Source of the DNA: Mytilus californianus
Lineage: Eukaryota > Mollusca > Bivalvia > Mytilida > Mytilidae
DNA: 64,000 nucleotides
Assembly (NCBI RefSeq): GCF_021869535.1
Contig: NW_026262701.1
Location: forward strand, 5,347,501 to 5,411,500
Reading direction: 5' to 3'
Both the position numbers and the translations under genes were made by a program. The notes beneath the pieces were generated by a model. That model searched no databases. It was not told the origin of the DNA and saw nothing but the letters and a program-made list of their open reading frames with translations. Position 1 is the first letter of the stretch. The number at the start of each line of letters is the position of its first letter. Of the stretch, positions 1 to 11,374 are shown piece by piece.

Positions 1-2678
1 ATGCCAGTTATCATAAACTCATCATAGATACCAGGATTGTGTATGCCAGAGTTGGGGTTGGCAGCCAGACCCCAGACACACATTTCGTCTACAAAAGACT
101 CATCATTGAAGCTTGAATCAAAAAAGTTAAAAAGGCCAAATAAAGTATGAAGTTGAAGTGCATTGAGGACAAAAAATTCTGAAAGGCTGAATAATGTTAG
201 TTTAAAAGCTTCAACATGTATACATTTGAAAATTAAGCAAGGTGATTTGTATATATAAGGATTGTGATGATTTTTCCCTTTAATGGTAATGCCTGCTTGT
301 TCAACTACATGTATCTTAATTATCACCAGTGAATTGAGTATAACCAGTTAGTTGATTATTTTTGGTGAACAGGGGAGATAATTTGCCTGGGTTCTATCAT
401 CAAAATAAATTGTGAAGTTTACAGTAAATTAAGTGATGTTATCAACAATAATTGTTGGTCTGGTATCAGACTTCAGAAGTCAATATATATTTACTGTAAT
501 TGATTACTGTTGATTTTGATGGACAGCCAAAAAGATAAAAACCATCAAGGTTTCCTGGGACAATGTTGCATAACAAAGATGTATAGATAAAAGAGGTTTG
601 GTACAAAAAGAATATTATTAAATGATTGAAATAGACCAAAATGATAAGGATTTTTATATTTTTTTTTTCATCTTATACGATGAGTATGTCTTAAAGTGCT
701 GAATCTTGGGAGTGCAGGACTATAGCATGTTAGTGTAGAGTTTTTATGGACTTGGTATTTTGACCTATTTTACAGTAATGAAAGCTTGCTCTTTATTGTT
801 CTTTAGACAGTACACTATAGGCCTGAATTGTTGTGATTTCTATGGGTATTGACCTTGAAATTTTCTATGGGTATTGACCTTGAAATTGATTTCCTTTCTC
901 TTGATTGACATCTGTTTTCAGTTAGTTATTTAAGATATAAGTTATTACCAGTGGGAAAGTTCATGAAAAGATGACCTAAATAATGGTATGAATTAATAAT
1001 ATTATACTTTTTCAAGGGGAGATAATTGGAACTTTTTCTATAAGACAAGTTGTCTATCAACAGGGGAGGTAACTAAATACATCAGCATATTTTGCATCTT
1101 AAAATATTTATATATATATTTTTTCAATATAATTTCAAAAACTTGAAAAATATTTTGTTGGTGTAGTTTAATTGAAAAGTTAACAAAACTCTTAGGTTTG
1201 GATGCTAATATTAAGGCTTTTCATGATAAATCTCCTAAGACACATGCACTCACATACAGCTATTAGGCTTCCACTTATTGAGAACATTAAAAGATTAAAA
1301 ACTGGAGCATGGAATTTCCATGGTTATTCATCAAAAGTAACATTCTAAGTTATGTATTCCTGACGTGAACCCACCCTCTACCCAATACAATCCCTTCTGT
1401 CTCACTTAGTCATCCTCCAGACAAGTTGACATTTTATGTTACTATGCATTTTCATTTCAGTATTTCATCTCATTTGCATGTATATTGCACAAGGTTGCAA
1501 ATGTTGAAATGTATAGAAATATTAAAAATGTCCCTGGGCGATGCAGGATTGAAAGGTTCTTCAAAAAAGACCATGTTTGGGCCTTTAGCTTGCAATATTG
1601 TGTGAATTTTCTCCTGTTGTTGGATACAATTTGGTAACTTGTCTCACCAAGATAAAGCATACTATTTATTCATAGATAGCACAGAAAATCTAGTAATCTG
1701 AAAACATCATGCACATGGATGATATTTTAGCAAGTAACCCTTTAAACATTGTTTTATTTGCAGTTTGAAGATGTTGTTTTTACAATGCTTTTCCATTTGT
1801 GAAACAAATACTTTTAAATGATCAATTACCACAGTAAAGTTTTCAGTGGAATGGTCTGCAATCAGCACTGTATAATTATTGTTACCGTAGTATTGTCTGC
1901 AATCAGCACAGTTGATAATTGTTTTGAGCAATTTTGTCTGTTTCCTGGCTTAAATACCAGTTAATTAAGTCTCCGTAACACATACTGAATGGTCAATTTA
2001 GAGGGATACTTAAGTTAATGGATTAATGTCCAGAAAATTGTTCAGGAGAATACTGATCTGTAATTATTGTGTTGATGTATAGCTGACGTAGATATATAGG
2101 AATAGTTTCTGCAGGTTCCAGAAGGTCAGGAAGAGTAAATTAAGGGATTGTAGTAAGAGGGGATACAGCTGTAAATCATGATTGATACATGTAATTAAGA
2201 TTTAGTAGAGTAGTCATGTTGTTGACATATCTTCATGCAGTTAGGTTTGTTAAGAGTGTTTATGAGGTAAGGTAAGCTTGATAATTGGAAGAGTACTAGA
2301 TATCTTGAATTAAATGTAGCTTGCTTTCGTGATGTCTATAACCTAGGTCTGTATGTTCTTGTAGCTCTGCAGTTTAATGAAAAATAGACATGTTATCATT
2401 TAAAGATAATGCATAAAAATAAAATGGTTCAATTACACCTTTTTAAACGAAAACTTGTTGATTTGCTCTATGGATGGAAGGAAGTCAATTTATTTAACTT
2501 GTAATGAAATGAATTATTCTAATGCAATGTGACATTGAATACCAATTTGTACTGGATGACAGCTGCCATCGACATTGGGAGTCATTGACAACAACTCTGC
2601 ACAATTGCCATTAACAATTCACTGAATTATTCAAATGTTTTCTTTTGAACATTTTTTGTGTTTTGCTAGAATATTAAG
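1..2678. other. AT-rich sequence without recognised genes
   Basis: No exon with credible splice sites or domain content was found on either strand. A 25-bp duplication at 838-888 (TCTATGGGTATTGACCTTGA twice) is the only repeat noted. Confidence 0.65.
838..888. repeat. 25-bp tandem duplication
   Basis: TCTATGGGTATTGACCTTGA with AATTT occurs twice in direct succession. Confidence 0.9.
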
Positions 2679-2878
2679 AAATATCAGCACTGTTGGAAGC
2701 ATTGCTGGCGTTAACCTGGATTTCATAGTCACAATGATCTTGTTTATTGGCTCTTCTTATCATCCCCAAAAGAAATTTATTTGTGATCACAATTGACGCC
2801 AGTATGGCTTAAGAACTGTACGGATATTTCTTTATTTTAAGGTCATTGTGGTCACTATTTTTTAGCAGTGCTATATTT
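2679..2878. mobile_element. 200-bp foldback (MITE-like) element
   Basis: Left AAATATCAGCACTG and right CAGTGCTATATTT are inverted, and inner blocks also pair (TCACAATGATCTTGTTTATT against AATAAAG-like ... CAATGACCTT). A second inner pair is GCTGGCGTTAA / TTGACGCCAG. No ORF. Confidence 0.65.
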
Positions 2879-2879
2879 T

Positions 2880-4060
2880 ATAGTGCTACAAAGGGAAATA
2901 ACTGCAAACTTTGTTTAAAGAAATTATTTTCATTATGACTTGATTCTGGTCAATGTTATTAATGATGGGTGTAAGAACATTTCTTGGTGTTTCCTGTAAA
3001 GGAATTTTTAGCCTAGAGACTCAGAGTGTTCCCTGCTGTCCTTAGTATTCCAAGTTGAACTTTAATCATTTTTTTTATAGAATTAATTTTTTAAGCATGA
3101 TTTGCTGAAAAGTGGATACTTTAGCAGAGTTTTAAATTTCACAATTTTTAGGGACTAACTGTGATAATGAGGTTTTATTTTTTCATTTTTTGCTTCACAC
3201 CTCTGATTTTTCCTAGAGATGAAATATTTTGAAGAGGAGGTTGCTCGATTTTCTCTTAAGAAGTCCAACTTTACAGTGTCTGTATGTCTTGAATTATAAT
3301 CGTTAATTGTCATTAAGGATGTTGGCTCCTCTGTTTTGAAAGTAAAAGTTTTTATTGGCACTACATGGATAAAACTAGAGGATTCCGAATATCTGACAAA
3401 AATTCAAAAACATGAGTTTCAAACATCCTTAACCCTCTGTGATGTTTGATTTGGTGACAAATTCAAGAGTACATGAAAACTTTGTATCCATCTTAAAATT
3501 TGATTTAGTCTGACTGATATAAATACATTAAGATTTAATTGAGAAAAAGCCTATGTAACAGGATACTGAAATTTTTTTTTTGTGAACTACAACTGAATTC
3601 CCTGTCGGAGGTGATGACTTTAACGAGACTTGATGTTAACATAATAATGTACACATTTTTGGTGATTGATGTTCTGTGTACACGATTGTTCTGTGTTCCA
3701 GGTTATATGTAAAACATTTCTAAAGGGATATGGTAGTGATTTGTTGTTTGTACTTGAACAAAAAAAAAATTTACTTCACAATTTTTTTTTAATCAATTTT
3801 AGTATGACAAACTTGAATATTTGTTCATATTTTGACTTGTGAGGTCAACATCTATATTATTACAGGTTTTTGAGTATGATTTAAACAAACAGATGAAAAT
3901 ATCTTGGCTGTATTTACCACAGTCACCTTGTAATCAGTTTTTCACTAAAAATTAGAACCTAAGTGGCACAAATTAACCAAAAAACCAGGTTTTATGTGGT
4001 CATAATAGGTACATAGAAATCTCCTCATGTGACACGGTTATTGAGTGACATCTGTATAGT
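2880..4060. other. AT-rich sequence without recognised features
   Basis: No exon, RNA gene or element recognised on either strand. Confidence 0.6.
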
Positions 4061-4469
4061 TTTAGCTCACCTGGCACAAAGGGCTCAGTGAGCTTTTCTC
4101 ATCACTTGGCGTCGGTCGTCCATCGTCCGTCGTCATCTGTTAACTTTTACAAAAATCTTTTCCTCTGAAACTATTGGGCCAAATTTAACCAAACTTGGCC
4201 ACAATCATCATTGGGGTATCTATTTTAAAAATTTGTCCAATGACCCCGCCTGCCAACAAAGATGGCCGACATTTCTAGAAATAGAACATAGAAGTAAAAT
4301 GCAAGTTTTGTCTATTTTGAAAACCGTTATAAATAAAGAAAATCTGACAGGGGCAGAAATGTTCACAATGTTGAGCTCTACTAATTGTCCACATATTCAA
4401 AACTGTCAGACGACTTCTGATATATGTTATTGCCCTTAAATGACAAATTTTACCATTTTTTTCGTTTTT

Positions 4470-5910
4470 GATGAGCCTGCGACTTTTGTCGCAGAAAGCT
4501 CGACGTAGGGATAGTGATCTGGCGGTGGCGGCGGCAGCGGCGTTAGCTAACTTCTTAAAAGCTTTATATTTTAGAAGGTGGAAGACCTGGATGCTTCATA
4601 CTTTGTATATGGATGCCTCATGTTACGAAGTTTCCGTCAGTCACATGTCCAATGTCCTTGACCTCATTTTCATGGTTCAGTGACTACTTGAAAAAAAAGT
4701 TCAGATTTTTTGTAATGTTAAATTCTCTCTTATTATAAGTAATAGGATAACTATATTTGGTATGTGCGTACCTTGCAAGGTCCTCATGCCTGTCAGACAG
4801 TTTTCACTTGACCTCGACCTCATTTCATGGATCAGTGAACAAGGTTAAGTTTTGGTGGTCAAGTCCATATCTCAGATACTATAAGCAATAGGTCTAGTAT
4901 ATTCGGTGTATGGAAGGACTATAAGGTGTACATGTCCAACTGGCAGGTGTCATCTGACCTTGACCTCATTTTCATGGTTCAGTGGTTATAGTTAAGTTTT
5001 TGTGTTTTGGTCTGTTTTTCTTATACTGTATGCAATAGGTCTACTATATTTGGTGTATGGAATGATTGTAAGGTGTACATGTCTAGCTGGCAGGTGTCAT
5101 CTGACCTTGACCTCATTTTCATGGTTCAGTGGTTATAGTTAAGTTTTTGTGTTTTAGTCTGTTTTTCTTATACTGTATGCAATAGGTCTACTATATTTGG
5201 TGTATGGAATGATTGTAAGGTGTACATGTCTAGCTGGCAGGTGTCATCTGACCTTGACCTCATTTTCATGGTTCAGTGGTTATAGTTAAGTTTTTGTGTT
5301 TTGGTCCGTTTTTCTTATACTTTATGCAATAGGTCTACTTTATTTGGTGTATGGAATGATTGTAAGGTGTACATGTCCAACTGGCAGTTGTCATCTGACT
5401 TTGACCTCATTTTCATGGTTCAGTGGTCAAAGTTAAGTTTTTGTCTTTTCTATGATGTACATGTCAGTCTCGCAGGTTTTATTTGACCTTGACCTCATTT
5501 TCACGGTTCATTGCTCAGTGTGAAGTTTATGTGTTTCAGTCTGTTTTTTTAAAACTATAAGCAATAGATCAGCTATATTTGGTGTATGGAAGGATTGTAA
5601 GCTGTTCATGTCTGCCTGGCATGGTTCATCTGACCTTGACCTCATTTTCACAATTCATTGGTCAATGTTTAGTTTTCTCGGTTAAGTCTGTTTCTTAGAA
5701 ACTATAAGCAATAGGTCAACTATATTTAGTGTATTGAATGATTGTAAGGTGTACATGTATTTCTCGTTTGGTTTATATGACCTTGACTTCATTTTCTTGG
5801 ATCATGTTATGTTTATGTAATAGTTGTAGTAAAGCTTTCATTTAGGACTATCAACATAATATCAATGGTTAGTAAAGAAGGCGAGACATTTCAGCGTGTG
5901 CACTCTTGTT
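4470..5910 (+). mobile_element. Nested repeat with ~147-bp internal units
   Basis: Begins with a hairpin GCCTGCGACTTTTGTCGCAG and ends GGCGAGACATTTCAGCGTGT. In between are eight or nine units of about 147 bp containing TTGACCTCATTTTCATGGTT, GCAATAGGTCTACTATATTT and GGAATGATTGTAAGGTGTAC; one unit near 5402-5488 is truncated. Units 4960-5400 are nearly identical, suggesting recent homogenisation. Confidence 0.8.
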
Positions 5911-6432
5911 GCCTATTATCTTGAAAACTATAATAGATAGAGGGAAACATTAAATTTCAAAAATGAATTTCAAAAATGATCAGCAATAGAAGTTCTACAA
6001 ATAAGTTACATGGTCGAAATTATCTGTCGACTTATTAAAGTTACTGCTCATTGATGATGATTTTTACCAATTTTTTGCGTTTTTGCCTTATATCTTAAAA
6101 ATTATGATAGAAAGACAGAAAATTACATAAGCAAAAATTATCAACAAGACAAGATCTACAATTAAGACTTATGGATGAAATCGTTCCGACAACTCCTTAT
6201 TGGAGTTATTGCCCTTTAATGACGATTTTTATGATTTTTATTTGAATTTTGCCTTATAAGATAAAAAAAATTATATATGATAGATAGACACACAAAATGT
6301 TCAGCAAGGCAAGATCTACTAACAAGTCAAATTTTGCTGATATAGTTAGTAGACTGTCTTTATAGGAGTGATTGCCCTTAAATGAGGATTTTTATTACCT
6401 CTTTTGTGTTTTGAGCAAAAACTAAAGAAGAT

Positions 6433-6699
6433 TTGATTTTTGATTTTTTGGTGTTTTAACGCCACTTTTAAGCACCGCTTTTAGGCTATTACGTGGCGGC
6501 CAGTTTTTATAGGTGGAATAAGCCAGAGTGCCCGGGGAAAACCACCGACTTTCAATAGGAAAACTGACAATCCTAGCTAGTCAATTAAGATTGGAGTCGA
6601 GTGCACTCGCACGAGCGGGGTTCGAACTCACAACCTCAGTGTTGACTGGCTAGTAATTACAGTAGTAACTACTTAGACCACTCGGCCAGAGAGGCCCCC
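6433..6699 (-). mobile_element. tRNA-derived SINE with perfect 14-bp target duplication
   Basis: On the minus strand the head reads GGCCTCTCTGGCCGAGTGGT (A box TGGCCGAGTGG) and then GAGTTCGAACCCC (B box), the pol III promoter of a tRNA-like SINE; the central part has GTGGCGGCCA-type sequence (plus strand) and the tail is A-rich. The flanks are identical: AAACTAAAGAAGAT at 6419-6432 and 6700-6713. About 267 bp. It resembles widespread mollusc SINEs with a conserved central domain; family name not assigned. Confidence 0.9.
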
Positions 6700-6869
6700 A
6701 AACTAAAGAAGATAGAGAGAAACTAAACAGACTAAATGATCAACAACACAAGATCATCAAAATAGAGATTTTTGTCAAGAATTCTATCTTCGTCTACAAT
6801 AACGAAGAGTGTCCTTTGTTGAATATGCACATAGACCAAGGTGAGCGACACAGGCTTTAAAATAGCCTC

Positions 6870-7525
6870 TAGTTTTTAAAAGTTATACACTTATAGATTT
6901 TTTAAATGTACTTGTAAGTGCATCTTGTTCAAAGTCAAATATCAAGGCACTAGTTGTAATATTGGATGTAGAATGCTTTTGGAAAGTCCTTTCAGTTTAA
7001 TTAAAAATATAAGTTATCATAGCAGATTATCAGATATTCATACCACCACTGAAAAAGAGTAAGATTAAAGTAAGAAAAGATTGATTGATTGTTGCTAAAT
7101 GTCCAGTGACAAATATTTCGTGGGTGTCCAGGAAAATTTTTATAACAGAATCTCATAGCCTTAGTCTATAGACTTATTTGATGTTTGTTGGGTAATAAAG
7201 AATAATTTTTTTTTTGTACTTTTAAGTTGTTAGATATGGCCTAAGATGATTGCTCATTTATTACATTTCTTTATCCCTCTAATATTTGTTATTGCTTTGT
7301 ATTTATATTTGAATGTCCTTGGTAAACTGTTTTTGATTAAGAAAATCATAAAAGTTGCAAATATTGTGATCAAAATCAGCTTGTTTGCAGTAACATTTCT
7401 ATAGAAAAAAGTAAAGATAATGTACAATAACCTTTACATGTATATGTATGTTAACAGCAAGTTTGGCAAAACATCACTAAATCAGATTGTTTGTCAGCTA
7501 CAGTTATATAATTCATGTAATTATT
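6870..7525. other. AT-rich sequence with one motif copy
   Basis: Contains GATTGATTGTTGCTAAATGT followed by CCAGTGACAAATATTTC near 7080-7125, a reverse copy of the motif also seen near 26690 and 37945. Nothing else recognised. Confidence 0.6.
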
Positions 7526-9952
7526 CTCCTGAGAAACTATAGACAAATGTCTTACAATGTTGTAGAAGTTGGCATTGTGGTCCTTGGATATTAAAGACAA
7601 ATGTCTTACAATGTTGTTGTTGTTATGACATTGTGGTCCTGAGATATTAAAGACACATGTCTTACAATGTTGTTGTAGTTATGACAGTGTGGTCCTGAGA
7701 TATTAAAGACACATGTCTTACAATGTTATAGTAGTTATGACATTGTGGTCCTGAGATATTAAAGACACATGTCTTACAATGTTATAGTAGTTATGACATT
7801 GTGGTCCTGAGATATTAAAGACACATGTCTTACAATGTTGTTGTAGTTATGACATTGTGGTCCTGAGATATTAAAGACATATGTCTTACAATGTTGTTGT
7901 AGTTATGACATTGTGGTCCTGAGATATTAAAGACACATGTCTTACAATGTTATAGTAGTTATGACATTGTGGTCCTGAGATATTAAAGACAAATGTCTTA
8001 CAATGTTGTTGTAGTTATGACATTGTGGTCCTGAGATATTAAAGACAAATGTCTTACAATGATGTGGTAGTTATGACATTATGGTCCTGAGATATTAAAG
8101 ACACATGTCTTACAATGTTGTTGTAGTTATGACATTGTGGTCCTGAGATATTAAAGACATATGTCTTACAATGTTGTTGTAGTTATGACATTGTGGTCCT
8201 GAGATATTAAAGACACATGTCTTACAATGTTATAGTAGTTATGACATTGTGGTCCTGAGATATTAAAGACACATGTCTTACAATGTTATAGTAGTTATGA
8301 CATTGTGGTCCTGAGATATTAAAGACAAATGTCTTACAATGTTGTTGTAGTTATGACATTGTGGTCCTGAGATATTAAAGACAAATGTCTTACAATGTTG
8401 TTGTAGTTATGACATTATGGTCCTGAGATATTAAAGACAAATGTCTTACAATGTTGTTGTAGTTATGACATTGTGGTCCTGAGATATTAAAGACACATGT
8501 CTTACAATGTTATAGTAGTTATGACATTGTGGTCCTGAGATATTAAAGACAAATGTCTTACAATGTTGTTGTAGTTATGACATTGTGGTCCTGAGATATT
8601 AAAGACAAATGTCTTACAATGTTGTTGTAGTTATGATAGTGTGGTCCTGAGATATTAAAGACACATGTCTTACAAGTTACAATGTTGTTGTAGTTATGAC
8701 ATTGTGGTCCTGAGATATTAATGATGAATGTCTTACAATGTTGTAGTAGTTATGACATTGTGGTCCTGAGATATTAAAGACAAATGTCTGACAATGTTGT
8801 TGTAGTTATGACATTGTGGTCCTGAGATATTAAAGACAAATGTCTGACAATGTTGTTGTAGTTATGATATTGTGGTCCTGAGATATTAAAGACAAATGTC
8901 TGACAATGTTGTTGTAGTTATGACATTGTGGTCCTGAGATATTAAAGACAAATGTCTGACAATGTTGTTGTAGTTATGATATTGTGGTCCTGAGATATTA
9001 AAGACAAATGTCTGACAATGTTGTTGTAGTTATGACATTATGGTCCTGAGATATTAAAGACAAATGTCTGACAATGTTGTTGTAGTTATGACATTGTGGT
9101 CCTGAGATATTAAAGACAAATGTCTTACAATGTTGTTGTAGTTATGACATTATGACCCTGAGATATTAAAGACAAATGTCTTACAATGTTATAGTAGTTA
9201 TGATATTTTGCTCCTGAGATATTAAAGACAAATGTCTTACAATGTTGTTGTAGTTATGACATTGTGGTCCTGAGATATTAAAGACAAATGTCTTACAATG
9301 TTGTTATAGTTATGATAGTGTGGTCCTGAGATATTAAAGACACATGTCTTACAAGTTACAATGTTGTTGTAGTTATGACATTGTGGTCCTGAGATATTAA
9401 TGATGAATGTCTTACAATGTTGTAGTAGTTATGACATTGTGGTCCTGAGATATTAAAGACAAATGTCGGACAATGTTGTTGTAGTTATGACATTGTGGTC
9501 CTGAGATATTAAAGACAAATGTCTGACAATGTTGTTGTAGTTATGATATTGTGGTCCTGAGATATTAAAGACAAATGTCTGACAATGTTGTTGTAGTTAT
9601 GACATTGTGGTCCTGAGATATTAAAGACAAATGTCTGACAATGTTGTTGTAGTTATGATATTGTGGTCCTGAGATATTAAAGACAAATGTCTGACAATGT
9701 TGTTGTAGTTATGACATTATGGTCCTGAGATATTAAAGACAAATGTCTGACAATGTTGTTGTAGTTATGACATTGTGGTCCTGAGATATTAAAGACAAAT
9801 GTCTTACAATGTTGTTGTAGTTATGACATTATGACCCTGAGATATTAAAGACAAATGTCTTACAATGTTATAGTAGTTATGATATTTTGCTCCTGAGATA
9901 TTAAAGACAAATGTCTTGCAATGTTGTAGTAGTTATGATATTGTGGTCAGGA
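7526..9952. repeat. 56-bp tandem array, about 43 copies
   Basis: Units contain GTTATGACATTGTGGTCCTG, AGATATTAAAGACA and ATGTCTTACAATGTTGTTGT. A variant with an extra 7 bp (ACAAGTTACAATG) occurs at 8671 and 9350, 679 bp apart, i.e. twelve units plus the insertion, so part of the array is a higher-order repeat. Variants GTCTGACAAT cluster at 8780-9120 and 9470-9760, matching the same period. No frame stays open. Confidence 0.96.
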
Positions 9953-9954
9953 GT

Positions 9955-10175
9955 AAGTAGGTGAAAAAGTATAACAAAAATACTGAACTCTAGGCAAATT
10001 CAAATTAGGAAGTCCATAAAAACTGACGAAATCAACGGCTATCAATCCACGGAGCAAGTGAAACACAACTGCCATATTCCTGACTTGGTACAGGCATTTT
10101 CTGAAGAAAATAGTGGGTTAGACCTGGTTTTATGGCTGGCTAAACCTGCCACTTGTATGACAGTGCAGTGAGATC
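9955..10175 (+). repeat. Dispersed repeat with TTGGTACAGGCATTT
   Basis: First copy of the repeat also found at 34380-34625; shares CTGACTTGGTACAGGCATTT, CCTGGTTTTAT, GGCTAAACCT and CACTTGTATGACAGT. Confidence 0.75.
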
Positions 10176-10202
10176 TCCATTGCTTATGTTGAGTGAACCA
10201 CA

Positions 10203-10224
10203 GGGGGGGGGGGGGGGGGGGGGG
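10203..10224 (+). repeat. 22-base G run
   Basis: An uninterrupted run of 22 G. Such runs are prone to length error in sequencing and can form G-quadruplexes. Confidence 0.95.
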
Positions 10225-10358
10225 TTGCTTTGTGATTTACAGTGATAACATAACATTGCATTACCTTAAAATTAATGTTTTTATCCCACCTGTCAACACA
10301 CAAGTATTTTTGTGTGATTTTCTGATATTTAAACCCAAACAGAGTCGAACAGATCATG

Positions 10359-11336
10359 CAGGGTTGGCAAAAATCCGGGTTTTATGAGTATTGCCCAGCC
10401 CAGTGGGAAATACTGGGAAAACCCGGGTTTTACTGGGTAATACTGGGCAATACTGGGTAATATAAAATACTGGCCTGAATTTTAAAGAGGATTCAGTGAT
10501 CAAACACAAATGCAATACATTTAAGATATTTATAAACATATTTTGATTTATAAATAAGTTTACTTGTTTGAGAGTCTTATAATACAAGTGTATGCATTTG
10601 AGAAAGTATTATTCTAGCAACTCTGAGACAAGTGTACATGAAGACACATTAGAAAATATTCAGGGAAAAAACCTTTCTCAATAATTCTCCTAAAAATCTA
10701 TTAAATCACCCTTCTTTCTAGATTGGTCAAACTGTTAACATGAAGCAAAATAATTCATTTTTTTCAAATATATATAACTAATATAAAGAATTAACAATTA
10801 CATGTAAGAAAAATTGCTTTTAAATAATTTATATGTACATCACTAATTAATAAGTAATTATTCAGATTAGAACACAGATTTGTTTATATAACAATAATCA
10901 GCCTTTTCATTTCTATGAGTGTTAATGACATGACCCTGTAGGGTGTTTATTTAGCAATATGATTGCATAGCAATTTAAATTTACAATTCACTTAAACACT
11001 GCAATAAAATGCATTTTTTTCAAAGTTTGGATTATTGAAACAATGCTTGGAAATTAACAAGATATCCTAAAATGTGCAAATCTTGTATTCTGCCTACATA
11101 GAATTAGTGATTGAATTTTCAATCTTCTAGAAATGACTCTCAATGGTTATCTGTATAAAATGTATATATTTAGCTATAATACTATGAAACTACAACAAGT
11201 CTTTACTATTTTGTGTTGTTATAAGCTTAAAAAGTCATATTGCCCAGTATTGCCCAGTATTACCCGTTTCTGGGAGTATTGCCCAGCCCAACCCGGACCT
11301 GGGTTTTCCCGGGAGGGTAATACTTTGCCAACCCTG
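10359..11336. mobile_element. 978-bp hAT-like non-autonomous DNA transposon
   Basis: Ends CAGGGTTGGCAAA and TTTGCCAACCCTG are perfect 13-bp inverted repeats of the CAGGG-type seen in hAT elements. Just inside both ends lie inverted clusters of TATTGCCCAG / CTGGGCAATA with CCGGGTTTT / AAAACCC. The interior is AT-rich without a transposase. I could not find a matching 8-bp target duplication (AGATCATG against ATTACAGA), so the hAT label rests on the terminal sequence only. Confidence 0.8.
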
Positions 11337-11374
11337 ATTACAGATGAAACATGAAATATGTGACACTCAATGTC

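Larger units (their letters stand above)
4063..6870 (+). mobile_element. TAGCTCACCTGG-family element with two nested insertions
   Basis: Outer element: TAGCTCACCTGGCACAAAGG at the start, TAACTTTTACAAAAATCTTT, and ACCAAGGTGAGCGACACAGG at the end; AGCTCACC and GGTGAGC are inverted. It is split by a second repeat (about 4470-5910) and by a SINE (6433-6699). Apparent ORFs of 68-71 codons inside are chance. This element class is abundant in bivalves, from memory. Confidence 0.75.

Noticed and set aside
4233..4683. Two plus-strand frames of 68 and 71 codons
   Set aside because: Inside recognised bivalve non-coding repeats; the same bases vary freely between copies.
6640..6699. tRNA-like sequence on the minus strand
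   Set aside because: The A and B boxes belong to the head of a SINE with target duplications; the sequence continues into SINE body rather than ending as a tRNA.
7526..9952. CRISPR-like regular repeats
   Set aside because: Units are directly adjacent with no unique spacers, and the window is clearly animal DNA.
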